A stretch of DNA of 64,000 bases from an uncultured Prevotella sp. Lineage in GTDB: Bacteria; Bacteroidota; Bacteroidia; Bacteroidales; Bacteroidaceae. A program made the translations under genes and the position numbers. Positions 32,940-40,973 of the stretch are shown here, in pieces (the first letter of the stretch is position 1; the number at the start of each line of letters is the position of its first letter). The DNA lies in contig CAJODL010000001.1 of NCBI GenBank assembly GCA_905233165.1, positions 689,927-753,926 on the forward strand. Direction: 5' to 3'. A model generated the notes under the pieces. The model did no database searches. It saw nothing but the letters and a program-made list of their open reading frames with translations, and had not been told where the DNA came from.

Positions 32940-33275
32940 ATGGAAAAAACAAAGATTGATCAGTTTCTCATGGTTAATGCAGAAAAGTTTCCAGAAGTTG
33001 CACAATTGCAAATTAGAGAAAAGTTGGAGAAATTAGATGAGAGTGCAGAAAGTCTTCTAATCGCTACTCCATGGAAGAATCCAATGGTATGTTTCTGGTT
33101 AGCTTTCTTGGTTGGTGGTTTCGGCGCAGATCGTTTCTATTTGGGACAAACAGGTTTGGGCATAGCTAAATTGCTTACATGTGCTGGTGCAGGCATTTGG
33201 GGCTTAATAGATCTCTTTACTGCTTTCGGTCGTGCAAAACAATATAATTTAAATATGTTAATGACAAGATTTTGA
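32940..33275 (+). CDS. TM2-domain protein (second copy)
   Basis: A 111-residue paralogue of the preceding protein. The head 'MEKTKIDQFLMVNAEKFPEV' is followed by 'ALFLVGGFGADRFYLGQTGL'-type TM2 residues (in the protein 'FLVGGFGADRFYLG') and 'GIAKLLTCAGAGIWGLIDLF'. The pair differs more in the head than in the TM2 core. It probably arose by tandem duplication, and the spacing of 30 bases keeps it in the same transcript. Confidence 0.85.
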   Translation: MEKTKIDQFLMVNAEKFPEVAQLQIREKLEKLDESAESLLIATPWKNPMVCFWLAFLVGGFGADRFYLGQTGLGIAKLLTCAGAGIWGLIDLFTAFGRAKQYNLNMLMTRF

Positions 33276-33342
33276 TAACATTTGAGAGGAGTTAGCCGAA
33301 AATCCTAATAAGAGTAGGCGTAAAATAGAAATAAATAATATT

Positions 33343-34140
33343 ATGAAAAAAGTAAAGTTTATTGTAATTGCCTTAGCGGCTTTGTTTATTGTATCGTGTT
33401 CTCAATCCAAGGAGGATAAGTTTATATCCTCTGTTGAAGAATTCGTAGTGCAGATTGAGAATATGAGCGATACTGAATTGAAGGAAAATGGAGCTATGAT
33501 AGAGTCGCAGTTCAAATCAAAAATTGAAACTCTATATGGTGTGAAATTCAATAATAAATTAGTTGAAGATGCGGAAGCTGCAGGCCTGACTCTGAATCAA
33601 GAACAGAAAGAAAAACTCCTTGATTTAGAAGGTAGATTGGTTAAGCGAGCTGCAGAATTATTTAAAAGCAATAAAGACGACGAAGATAGTGGGGATTTAG
33701 ATACAGAGTTGTCTTTAACAGATACTTCAAATGAAAGATCCTCTTTTGACCTTGGTAATGTATTATTGCCCTCACAACTAAAAGGAAAGGTTGAGATTAT
33801 AAGTGCAGAGAAGAGCATAGGCAGTTATGGTTACCCCGAAATGGAAATCACTTTCAAACTTCTCAGTACTGTTAATACATCTTCTTTGTGCAGTGAGTAC
33901 GGCCAAATGTGGATTGTTGGTGTTGGGCAGACAGAAAACGGAGTTGATGTAAAGGAACTTCTGCCTAACTATCGTGAGTGGCGTTCCGGCGATTCAGACG
34001 GAAATGAGTTCAAGGCTTTCTTGGAAAGTGAGCCAGGCGAAACAATTACTCTTCAGTTCACTGGTGATAAAGACTCAAGTAATGATGTAGAATCAGATTT
34101 AGAAAAAGTAAAGAAATTCAAGCTTAAGATTACAAACTGA
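33343..34140 (+). CDS. Lipoprotein of unknown function
   Basis: A 265-residue lipoprotein (signal 'MKKVKFIVIALAALFIVSC', lipidated Cys19). Residues about 25-105 are helical and charged ('MIESQFKSKIETLYGVKF', 'LNQEQKEKLLDLEGRLVKRA'), then a Ser/Asp-rich linker, then a beta domain (about 145-262, 'YPEMEITFKLLSTVNTSSLC', 'ETITLQFTGDK'). I do not recognise the family. It sits between the TM2 pair and a broken lipoprotein gene, whose start lies one base after its stop. Confidence 0.65.
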   Translation: MKKVKFIVIALAALFIVSCSQSKEDKFISSVEEFVVQIENMSDTELKENGAMIESQFKSKIETLYGVKFNNKLVEDAEAAGLTLNQEQKEKLLDLEGRLVKRAAELFKSNKDDEDSGDLDTELSLTDTSNERSSFDLGNVLLPSQLKGKVEIISAEKSIGSYGYPEMEITFKLLSTVNTSSLCSEYGQMWIVGVGQTENGVDVKELLPNYREWRSGDSDGNEFKAFLESEPGETITLQFTGDKDSSNDVESDLEKVKKFKLKITN

Positions 34141-34141
34141 T

Positions 34142-34567
34142 ATGAGATACATAAGTATTATTATCGTCTTATTTTTGTTTGCACTTTCATCATGGTCATA
34201 GGGCTCAGATGATAAAAGAACATCAGCAAATTTGGAAACATCTGACAATGGGCCAGAGGAGTCTATTAGGAACACAAAGGAACCTGTGGCAACCTCTGAT
34301 GAGGTATTTAGCGAAACTGATTCTCCTGATTGGGACGAACTTCTGGATTCGTATGAGCAATATGTTGATCAGTATATCTCTTACGTAAAGAAAGCAGTCA
34401 TGGGGGATATGGATGCACTTGCTGAGTACCCATCATTTATGCAGAAAGCACAGGAATTGGGTGAAAAGATGGAAAAAGCAAAAGGCGATATGTATGCTTC
34501 ACAATTGGCAAAATATCAAAAGATAACCATGAAGATGGCAGAAGCAGCTCAACATATGCAAGAGTAG
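34142..34567 (+). pseudogene. Lipoprotein gene inactivated by a stop at the lipobox
   Basis: Reading from ATG 34142 gives 'MRYISIIIVLFLFALSSWS', then TAG at 34199-34201, then 'GSDDKRTSANLET..' to the stop at 34567. The lipobox Cys is expected where Trp (TGG, 34193-34195) now stands, and the stop is two codons later. From 'DSYEQYVDQYISYVKKA' to '..AAQHMQE' the downstream part is closely similar to the intact lipoprotein at 35319-35762. There are no other disruptions, so the mutations look recent. A restart at TTG 34232 would yield a cytoplasmic fragment without a signal. Confidence 0.8.
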
Positions 34568-34603
34568 ATTGTCATTTGAAGAATGCTTTAAAACTAAATT
34601 ATT

Positions 34604-34640
34604 AGGCGTGTGTAGGTAGCCTATACACGCCTAGATTTAA
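34604..34640 (+). terminator. Terminator-like hairpin after the broken lipoprotein gene
   Basis: AGGCGTGTGTAGG (34604-34616) pairs with CCTATACACGCCT (34620-34632). A similar hairpin follows the paralogue at 35799-35826, so gene and hairpin were duplicated together. Confidence 0.65.
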
Positions 34641-34700
34641 ATAATATCACTTGCCTAGAAATTATATATAAAAAATATCCGAGCAAGGTGTAGGGGAAAG

Positions 34701-34778
34701 ATGAATATAACGCAGAAAGAATATACTCAATTCATGAAAGCACTCAAACAAAAGATTAATAATAAAAATAAAAAATAA
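34701..34778 (+). CDS. Possible 25-residue peptide
   Basis: 'MNITQKEYTQFMKALKQKIN' followed by a short Asn/Lys tail. A purine-rich GGGGAAAG stretch stands just before the ATG, and it ends seven bases before the next gene. It may only be a leader peptide or chance. Confidence 0.25.
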   Translation: MNITQKEYTQFMKALKQKINNKNKK

Positions 34779-34784
34779 AGTTAT

Positions 34785-35201
34785 ATGAAACTTGTAAATT
34801 ATATATTTTTTATTCTTATCTCAGTTATCGTGTCTTCCGCGTATGCGCAAACAAAGAACGGTGCAAAAGCAAATAATTGGATTAAGGTAAGTGAGGATGA
34901 GACTGTAACAATATCATATGATTCAAATATTGTAACAAGTAAAAATGGAAATCACTTTGTTTGGGTTAAAGCTGTATACCATTCCCCTGAATGGCAGAAT
35001 TATTTTACGGATATGATAGGAAGCCGCACAATGGTTGTAAGTACTCGTACCAAGGCTGAATATGATGAAATATGTAGTGCTGTAAGAGTACGTCGAGTGA
35101 TTTGTTATAGCAAGGCTGGTAAAATTTTATATGACTCAGGTGATGATACATCTGCAAGTTGGGGATATGTTAATGCGAGTGATCCAGTTGGAATAGTTTG
35201 A
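34785..35201 (+). CDS. Secreted protein resembling surface-adhesin E family
   Basis: A 138-residue protein with a signal peptide (about 1-21, '..VSSAYAQT'). The mature part, 'NNWIKVSEDETVTISYD', 'NGNHFVWVKAVYHS' and 'RRVICYSKAGKILYDSG', follows the pattern of the small beta-barrel proteins grouped with Haemophilus surface-adhesin protein E. It has no lipobox, so it is either periplasmic or secreted. It stands between the two paralogous lipoprotein genes of the cluster. Family match is by pattern; no function is claimed. Confidence 0.6.
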   Translation: MKLVNYIFFILISVIVSSAYAQTKNGAKANNWIKVSEDETVTISYDSNIVTSKNGNHFVWVKAVYHSPEWQNYFTDMIGSRTMVVSTRTKAEYDEICSAVRVRRVICYSKAGKILYDSGDDTSASWGYVNASDPVGIV

Positions 35202-35318
35202 GAATATCTTAACGATAAATATACAAAGAGATAATTATACGTTAAGATGTATTATAGAAATAAAAGAGATATCCGAGTCGCTTTAAAGGATGTAGGAAGA
35301 ACTAAAATATATTTGATT

Positions 35319-35762
35319 ATGAAAATTTTAAAGTATTTTGTAGTGGCTTTATTTGCTGTAGCTATTGTCTCTTGTGGAGGAAAGAAGAATAGTTCTGATG
35401 AGAACTCAACTTCTAACTCTGTGGAGTCTGTTTCTACCAGCGATGTTTCAGATTTAAATGTTTCAGATGATTCAGATGACGAAAGTGAAACATCTTTGTC
35501 AACATCATCTTCAGACTCTGAAGACTTTGATGCTGTATTGGAATCTTATGAGGAGTATGTAGATCAATATATTTCTTATATGAAGAAGGCTGCAAAAGGC
35601 GATATGGAAGCTTTGTCAGAATATCCAGCTTTGATGGAAAAGGCTCAGGAATTGGGTAAAAAAATGGAAAAAGCAAAAGGTGATTTGTCTGCTTCACAAT
35701 TAGCAAAATATCAAAAGATAAACATGAAAATGCTCGATGCTGCTCAAAATATGCAAGAGTAG
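35319..35762 (+). CDS. Lipoprotein with acidic linker, intact paralogue of the broken gene
   Basis: A 147-residue lipoprotein starting at 35319, which gives 'MKILKYFVVALFAVAIVSC' with lipidated Cys19; codons from 35247 look like leader. A long Ser/Asp/Glu-rich linker (about 25-72) leads to a helical domain 'ESYEEYVDQYISYMKKAAKG', '..ALSEYPALMEKAQELGKK', '..QLAKYQKINMKMLDAAQN'. The helical part resembles small Bacteroidota lipoprotein domains of the DUF6591 kind, from memory. It is the working copy of the duplicated pair. Confidence 0.7.
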   Translation: MKILKYFVVALFAVAIVSCGGKKNSSDENSTSNSVESVSTSDVSDLNVSDDSDDESETSLSTSSSDSEDFDAVLESYEEYVDQYISYMKKAAKGDMEALSEYPALMEKAQELGKKMEKAKGDLSASQLAKYQKINMKMLDAAQNMQE

Positions 35763-35798
35763 ATTATTATTTGAATAATGCTTTAAAACAAAATTATT

Positions 35799-35832
35799 AG
35801 GCATGTATAGATTGTCTATACACGCCAATATT
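35799..35832 (+). terminator. Terminator-like hairpin after the intact lipoprotein gene
   Basis: AGGCATGTATAG pairs with CTATACACGCC (35816-35826); it matches the hairpin at 34604-34632 in position and sequence. Confidence 0.6.
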
Positions 35833-35868
35833 TAAATAAACTCCATTGCTTAAATCATGAATCTCTAT

Positions 35869-36561
35869 ATGAAAAAAATATCATTTCTGTTATGCGTATT
35901 ATTCTGTACTTTTGCTAACATGCAGGCTCAACAGGGACAATCCAAGGAAGAATATATCGATCGCAACTTTAAAATAGACCTTCCATTCGAGGTGCTTCAA
36001 ATCAGTGATGAAAGCCCCGCACCATTGAAGGGAGTAGGCCATATAGAAGTTATAAATTTTGGAACGCTGGGTAATACTATTATTTTAAAATATGAATGTC
36101 CAGAATTGGACAAGTACTTTAAGGAATCGGGACAAGAAAAACCGCATTACTATTATTCTTGGTCTGGAAAGAATGTCCATCTTGTGAAAGTAGTCGACCC
36201 GAATGGCATAGTATATGGTATAGTACGAGGAAATAAACAAGGGGCATTACTTGGCAGTTACGATGGTGTTAAAATTATGAAAATTGTTAATGAAGAAGGC
36301 GTAGGAACCATAAATTATGACATACATAAAGGCATGAGCAGGGCTGAGGTAGAACGATTTCTGGGAGGCCTGGGTATGAAATTTCAGCAAACTAGAAATG
36401 TGGGTAATCTACGAATATGGACACTGAAATGGTTTCAATTACAAGACGTGTACAATATTTTTGGTGAGGTTGATCATGCTGAATTAAATAATGATAGAAA
36501 ATATATAGACTTCTATTTCGACGCAAACGACAAACTTGTAAAATGGATAATCTATATCTAA
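35869..36561 (+). CDS. Secreted protein with BamE/SmpA-like C-terminal domain
   Basis: A 230-residue protein starting at 35869 with signal peptide 'MKKISFLLCVLFCTFANMQA'. Residues about 20-140 are beta-rich and unrecognised. Residues about 147-230, 'HKGMSRAEVERFLGGLGMKF', '..NLRIWTLKWF' and 'YIDFYFDANDKLVKWIIYI', follow the pattern of SmpA/OmlA (BamE)-like domains. It is the last gene of the AT-rich cluster and is followed by a terminator at 36629. Confidence 0.55.
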   Translation: MKKISFLLCVLFCTFANMQAQQGQSKEEYIDRNFKIDLPFEVLQISDESPAPLKGVGHIEVINFGTLGNTIILKYECPELDKYFKESGQEKPHYYYSWSGKNVHLVKVVDPNGIVYGIVRGNKQGALLGSYDGVKIMKIVNEEGVGTINYDIHKGMSRAEVERFLGGLGMKFQQTRNVGNLRIWTLKWFQLQDVYNIFGEVDHAELNNDRKYIDFYFDANDKLVKWIIYI

Positions 36562-36628
36562 GTATTGACATTAATAATATAAAAGTTTAATAGAATAAAT
36601 CAGGTAAAGAGCTGAATATAAAAAGAAC

Positions 36629-36666
36629 TTGCTCACGTAGAACAACTCTGCGTGGGCAATTTTTAT
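36629..36666 (+). terminator. Terminator of the DUF2752/TM2 cluster
   Basis: TTGCTCACGTAGA (36629-36641) pairs with TCTGCGTGGGCAA (36647-36659) using two G-T pairs, then TTTTTAT. Confidence 0.8.
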
Positions 36667-37415
36667 CAGTCATCTCAATTCTTTCAGGATTAGACAAAAA
36701 AGTTTTTCACAGAAATCCGCAAGTGTTGCTCCACGAAAAGTAGTGTACATATCGGAATAAAACATAATTGCATTATGCATTTTAGGCTCACCCGTAAAAA
36801 CCTGTGTCAGTTTTGCTGATTAGCTTTAAAACAAAAACCCCAAAAACCCCATTTCTGAGATAGAAACTCTAGCGAGTTCTTAACACTATCAGCAATAATC
36901 CTGCTTGTGTGCGAGCACCCAGACAGTCTTATCACTAATATCGTTACCCTTTCAGGGAAATCTATCTCATCATGGAAAAACCCAGCCTTTGGCGGAAAAA
37001 CAGTGAAAGCCGAATGCGTAGTCAAAATCGCTTTTGAGCTATGCTGAGGCGCATCCTGTTTTGCGGAAACCGAAAAACCTCTGCGCCTCAAACCTAAAGA
37101 TGTAAGTGAGGCAGTCAAATACATTGTTTGGTTTTTTAGGCCGGCGTTGAGCTCAGGCCGGGGTTATTTGCCTTTATCAGTTCGTAGGCCTTAGGCCTGT
37201 TGTGAGGGTTGGACTGACTGTCGGCAAACTTGTTTGCCAGCAGGCAGTACAAACCTTGCAACACTGGTGCTAGCACCACGAATTGTGTAAAGGATGTTTT
37301 TCCGTTTTTTTTCCAAGGCCCTGCGCGAAAGCTAAACACAGGAATTTGCAGGTGACCCGCATTTTATCGGAGTTTGAAGATTGATGAGAAGATAATACTT
37401 CATCTTGTTGACTTT
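36667..37415. other. Gene-free region rich in palindromes
   Basis: I find no supportable gene. Composition changes from AT-rich to more GC-rich near 36950-37320. Palindromes include AGGCCTTAGGCCT, GGCAAACTTGTTTGCC (near 37214) and GGTGCTAGCACC (near 37268). Minus-strand frames at 36807-37124 and 37136-37339 are open, and their translations feel familiar as short 'hypothetical' proteins in Prevotella, which suggests a repeated DNA element rather than genes. That impression is from memory only. Confidence 0.4.
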
Positions 37416-37685
37416 TTATGAGTCAACTTTTTTCAGGGTAAGACAAGGTATTGCCTCTGGATGAAAGTTTCCTACTGCGTCTTCCAGTTTGCTGTGTGGA
37501 GATAGAAGAATGTGTTTCAGACGGTCGCCGTTCTGGGGCGAATATTCTTTTGTATATGCATCAATGATGCTGTTGGTGGGAAGATATGTTGCTGTTGTCT
37601 TAAAACCGAAAAATGATGTGCTGACACCAATACGGGAGTCAGAGCAGATGGTTGTCCACATCTGCAATTTTTTTATATTTGCCAT
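37416..37685 (-). CDS. Small protein, 89 residues, unknown
   Basis: 'MANIKKLQMWTTICSDSRIG' begins a soluble, mixed alpha/beta protein with no signal peptide or known motif. The ATG is preceded by an AT-rich stretch suited to Bacteroidota initiation. The coding look is moderate. I do not recognise it. Confidence 0.4.
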   Translation of the reverse strand: MANIKKLQMWTTICSDSRIGVSTSFFGFKTTATYLPTNSIIDAYTKEYSPQNGDRLKHILLSPHSKLEDAVGNFHPEAIPCLTLKKVDS

Positions 37686-37745
37686 AAAATTTGTTTGTTT
37701 TGTTAACGATATTATTTCTTTAAAAAATGAAGGAATGGATTATCG

Positions 37746-38150
37746 CTAACAAAGAAGGCGTCTCAGCGCTATGACATAATAGTAACGTGGAGACGCTACT
37801 CCTGCTGACATGCCTTGGGCAGCATGACATAGGAGATGTGTGGCATAAAGTGGATGATTGTATAGAAAAAAGTTACTACATCTGCCATTGCTACGGTTTG
37901 GGTTGTTGCCGTTGGTAGGTAGTAATCTGACAATACGAGAGGGGTTGACGCGTTGGGAACTGTTGTCGGAGCGTATAGCTGATGTGAGAGGGGCTTGCTG
38001 CTCTTTCAGTATATTGTCAAACGCATCATGGTGAAGCAGGACATACTGCTTATCCTGTTGTGCTTTATCAGAAAAATCTGACATTACCCTTCCCTGACTG
38101 CTTGAGTTGAGGAAGAATAATGTCAGTATAATGAATAGGAAACGTAACAT
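37746..38150 (-). CDS. Small secreted protein, unknown
   Basis: A 134-residue protein with a hydrophobic signal (MLRFLFIILTLFFLNSSSQG). The middle is polar; the end '..PRYYYVIALRRLLC' resembles the ends of other small Bacteroidota proteins I have seen, so it is probably conserved. It lies 26 bases after the aquaporin stop on the same strand and might be cotranscribed. Function unknown. Confidence 0.5.
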   Translation of the reverse strand: MLRFLFIILTLFFLNSSSQGRVMSDFSDKAQQDKQYVLLHHDAFDNILKEQQAPLTSAIRSDNSSQRVNPSRIVRLLPTNGNNPNRSNGRCSNFFLYNHPLYATHLLCHAAQGMSAGVASPRYYYVIALRRLLC

Positions 38151-38176
38151 AAAAGTTACAGTCGCTTGTCTTTATT

Positions 38177-38845
38177 TTACTTTGTTGCGACGGCTTTCCA
38201 GCAGCAGGCTGCGATGACACTGCCAATAAATGGTCCTACGATGAATACCCAGAGTTCAGAGAGAGCCTTGCCACCCTCGAAGAGAGCAGGACCGATAGAA
38301 CGGGCTGGGTTGACAGAGGTGCCAGTGAAGTGGATGCCTACGAGATGGATGAGAATCAGTGACAGACCGATTGCAAGTCCTGCGAAATTGCCTGTTGCCT
38401 CATTGTCCTTTGCTGTTGCACCAAGTACTACGAATACGAAGAGTGCTGTGAGAACTGCCTCTACGATAACACCGTTTGCAACACCATAGTTGCAAGCATT
38501 AGCACCTGTCGAGGTGGTGATAACGAGAGATGGGTCGGTTGCTACGATGCCTGCCAATACTGCTGCTGCGATGATGGCACCGATGACCTGGAATAACATA
38601 TACATGCCACAGTCTTTTGCGTCGATGCGACCAGTGAGGAAACAGCCTAATGTGATGGCTGGATTGATGTGGCAGCCGCTGATACCGCCAATGGTGTATG
38701 CCATTGCTACAACGGCAAGACCGAAAGCGATTGCTGTACCAACGATAGAAGCGGTGTCTGAACCGCAACCTAATGCGACTGCTGCGCCGCATCCTAAGAA
38801 TGTAAGTACGAATGTACCTACCATTTCAGCTAAATACTTTTTCAT
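38177..38845 (-). CDS. aqpZ: Aquaporin Z
   Basis: A 222-residue MIP-family water channel with six membrane helices and two half-helices. Both NPA boxes are present: 'HINPAITLG' (61-63) and 'SVNPARSIGPAL' (179-181), with Arg182 of the selectivity filter; His174-region 'GIHFTGTSVNP' is the narrow aquaporin type, not a glycerol facilitator. Length and spacing are normal. It probably has its own promoter in the AT-rich gap upstream, though I could not fix one. Confidence 0.93.
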   Translation of the reverse strand: MKKYLAEMVGTFVLTFLGCGAAVALGCGSDTASIVGTAIAFGLAVVAMAYTIGGISGCHINPAITLGCFLTGRIDAKDCGMYMLFQVIGAIIAAAVLAGIVATDPSLVITTSTGANACNYGVANGVIVEAVLTALFVFVVLGATAKDNEATGNFAGLAIGLSLILIHLVGIHFTGTSVNPARSIGPALFEGGKALSELWVFIVGPFIGSVIAACCWKAVATK

Positions 38846-38954
38846 TTCGTTTTTAAATTTAGTGTTACAAAATAAAAATTAAGTACATTATTTGTTAAAC
38901 TAACGTTTAATTTTCGGATTTATTGTTTGATAAGGGGAGTGAAAGAGGGGAGTG

Positions 38955-39022
38955 ATTAGCGGTTAACAACTATCAACTATCAACTAACAACTGTCTCTAA
39001 ACTTTAAACTCTAAACTCTAAA
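38955..39022. repeat. AACTATC and CTCTAAA heptamer repeats
   Basis: AACTATC-type units (about 38965-38990) pass into AAACTCT-type units (about 39000-39022), 7-bp period. The AACTATC family is the one found inside the TerC gene. Confidence 0.75.
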
Positions 39023-39030
39023 CTTTTTCT

Positions 39031-39696
39031 TTACGAGTAAAGAAAGAAGCTACCGCCGTTGCTATTGCAGTATTTGCGGAGGAGGGTTTGTATGTATTCC
39101 GCATTTTCGCTGACACGCTGGGTGTTGCCATCATAGCCGTTGATGAGAACTACGAGATGGGTGGTAGATAGTTGCATCTTGGTGCGTTCGTTGTCGCTGG
39201 TGGGCGTTCCGACGCCTCCTTGCGCATCACGATAGACGGGCAGCCCGTGGATGTTTATCATACCTCGTCCGATGCCTTCGTATGGCTCACCTTCTCGTCC
39301 GATGCCAAGTGTCAGGGTGTCGCCAACAAACTTGTCGGCATCGAAGCCACCAATGCTATAGCCATAGGCGATAGAGGCGAGATTGACAAGGTCAACGAGA
39401 GTGTCACGCTGATATAACTCCTTTCCTTGCAGTATGCGGCGTATGAGGGCTTCGGAGGCAGGACGATAGCGTGAAGGGTCTTTGCCACAGGCTTTATAGA
39501 CATTGCGTGTGGCAGCGATGCTGGTGAGTTCCTTGAGCGACTCGGTGGTCAGCTCTTGACGGAATTTCTCACCTAAGGCATTTATCTCATCCCACAGCTC
39601 CTGACAGTAGGGGCTGTTGGTAACTTGTGCTTCGACACAGGCGCCCACGAAAGTGGGGCAGACGTGATTTATTTCTTCAGAAACGAGGACTTTCAT
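39031..39696 (-). CDS. B3/B4 tRNA-binding-domain protein
   Basis: A 221-residue soluble protein with the B3/B4 fold of the phenylalanyl-tRNA synthetase beta chain as a stand-alone unit: 'SIAATRNVYKACGKDPSRYR', 'RPASEALIRRILQGKELYQ', 'VNLASIAYGYSIGGFDADK'. Stand-alone B3/B4 proteins are thought to act in editing or binding of amino acids or tRNA, but the role is not established. It is on the minus strand between TerC and aquaporin, with repeats on both sides. Confidence 0.85.
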   Translation of the reverse strand: MKVLVSEEINHVCPTFVGACVEAQVTNSPYCQELWDEINALGEKFRQELTTESLKELTSIAATRNVYKACGKDPSRYRPASEALIRRILQGKELYQRDTLVDLVNLASIAYGYSIGGFDADKFVGDTLTLGIGREGEPYEGIGRGMINIHGLPVYRDAQGGVGTPTSDNERTKMQLSTTHLVVLINGYDGNTQRVSENAEYIQTLLRKYCNSNGGSFFLYS

Positions 39697-39702
39697 AGGA
39701 AG

Positions 39703-39742
39703 AATGAAAAAATGAAAGAATGAAAAAATGAAAATGGAAAGC
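39703..39742. repeat. GAATGAAA/AAATGAAA octamer repeat
   Basis: Units of ATGAAAGA and ATGAAAAA between the B3/B4 and TerC genes, the same family as at 10111, 25287 and, inverted, 25456. Confidence 0.75.
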
Positions 39743-39757
39743 CTTTGATTTTTGACC

Positions 39758-40786
39758 TTAGACCTTTGACCTTTTCACTACAAGTGAAAGTATGATTGAC
39801 AGCGTGAGGAGTCCGAAGATGACGGAGAGGCTGAAAGGTGTGGATATTTCGATGTGAGGAATGGTGTAACGGATGCCTACGAGGTGGAGGAGGGCATTGA
39901 TGTATTCATCCATTGCGAGCAGCATCTTGATGCCCACAAAGATGAGTATGAAACCAAGGCCGTATTTCAGATACTTGAAGTATTTTGCTACTGCTGCGAG
40001 GGCAAAATACATTGCGCGGAGCCCCAATATAGCGAAAATATTACTGGTGAGCACTATGAAGGGGTCGCGACTCACAGAGAATACCGCCGGTATGCTATCA
40101 ACGGCAAAGGCGACATCGGTTGTCTCGATGACGATGAGAGCAACGAAGAGGGGAGTGGCTTTGAGAGTTGATAGTTGAGAGTTGATAGTTGATGGTTTGG
40201 CTTCGGGTTGTTGCTCCTCCCTTATGAAGAACTTGTCGCCGTGCATTTTGTCTGTGACGGGGAAGAACTTCTTGAACCACTTTACGAAGATGTTTTTTGA
40301 GGGGTCGGTCATCTGGTCGTCGTCATGTGCGAACATCTTGGCACCAGAATAGAGCAGGAAGATTCCGAAGAGTCCCAAAATCCATTCAAACTGCTCTACC
40401 ATAGCAGCACCGGCAAAAATGAAGATACTCCTCAGCACCAAGGCTCCGAAGATGCCCCAGAAGAGTACTTCGTGCTGGTATTTGCGTTCGATGCCAAAGA
40501 AGGTGAAGAGCATTAGGAAGACGAAGAGATTATCCATTGACAGAGACTTCTCTATCAGGTATCCGGCAAGAAACTCCATCGCCTTTTCGTGAGATGCTAC
40601 AGGATAGAAGAAATAGATGCCGACACAGAAGAGAAGGGAGACAGCAATCCATACTGCTGTCATCTGCAAGGCTTCCTTCACATTGACTTCATGCTGACCT
40701 TTCTTGCCAAACATCTTTAAGTCGATGATTAGCATTATCAGCACCAATACATAAAATATTATCCAAGCCCAGAATGGCAGTGTCAT
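39758..40786 (-). CDS. TerC-family membrane protein with repeat-derived insert
   Basis: A 342-residue integral membrane protein of about nine helices, family motifs 'SLSMDNLFVFLMLFTFFGI' and 'VVIETTDVAFAVDSIPAVF'-like residues with the acidic metal-binding positions. TerC proteins are linked to metal (notably Mn2+) export and tellurite resistance; the substrate here is not known. Residues about 195-212 ('PEAKPSTINSQLSTLKATP') replace the short loop usual at this point and are encoded by an AACTATC/AACTCTC heptamer repeat, so the repeat has inserted in frame into a hydrophilic loop. Confidence 0.85.
   Translation of the reverse strand: MTLPFWAWIIFYVLVLIMLIIDLKMFGKKGQHEVNVKEALQMTAVWIAVSLLFCVGIYFFYPVASHEKAMEFLAGYLIEKSLSMDNLFVFLMLFTFFGIERKYQHEVLFWGIFGALVLRSIFIFAGAAMVEQFEWILGLFGIFLLYSGAKMFAHDDDQMTDPSKNIFVKWFKKFFPVTDKMHGDKFFIREEQQPEAKPSTINSQLSTLKATPLFVALIVIETTDVAFAVDSIPAVFSVSRDPFIVLTSNIFAILGLRAMYFALAAVAKYFKYLKYGLGFILIFVGIKMLLAMDEYINALLHLVGIRYTIPHIEISTPFSLSVIFGLLTLSIILSLVVKRSKV
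40161..40195. repeat. Heptamer repeat inside the TerC coding region
   Basis: TTGAGAG, TTGATAG, TTGAGAG, TTGATAG, TTGATGG: five 7-bp units, 35 bp. Confidence 0.85.
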
Positions 40787-40799
40787 AAGCTAAGAGTTA

Positions 40800-40846
40800 A
40801 AAGTTTAAAGTTTAGAGTTTAGAGTTGAAAGTTAAGAGTTTATAGT
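40800..40846. repeat. GTTTAGA-type heptamer repeat
   Basis: GTTTAAA, GTTTAGA, GTTTAGA, GTTGAAA and related units upstream of TerC. Confidence 0.7.
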
Positions 40847-40858
40847 TCTTTCAAGGCG

Positions 40859-40948
40859 CGAAGGTACTAATTTTTCTCTAAAAACCAAAGTTAAAATAAA
40901 AAAGTTTTCGTTTTCGTTTTTGTTTTCGTTATATTTTTTGTAATTTTG
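40859..40948. promoter_or_regulatory. Divergent promoters of TerC and YicC
   Basis: TACCTTCG on the minus strand (40859-40866) serves TerC. TAATTTTG on the plus strand (40941-40948), with TTTTTG ending at 40922 as -33, serves yicC. The middle is a GTTTTCG-type repeat. The stretch just before the plus box ('GTTATATTTTTTGTA') also occurs before the GH2 -7 box (25376-25390). Confidence 0.65.
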
Positions 40949-40973
40949 TTGCCAAAATAAAAAGGTAAATATT

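Noticed and set aside
34232..34567. Cytoplasmic protein restarted at TTG after the nonsense codon
   Set aside because: The family is a lipoprotein; a restart lacks the signal, and TTG has no support. I treat the gene as a pseudogene.
36807..37339. Two minus-strand frames of 105 and 67 codons
   Set aside because: They contain no motif and lie in palindrome-rich DNA; any familiarity is better explained by a repeated DNA element.
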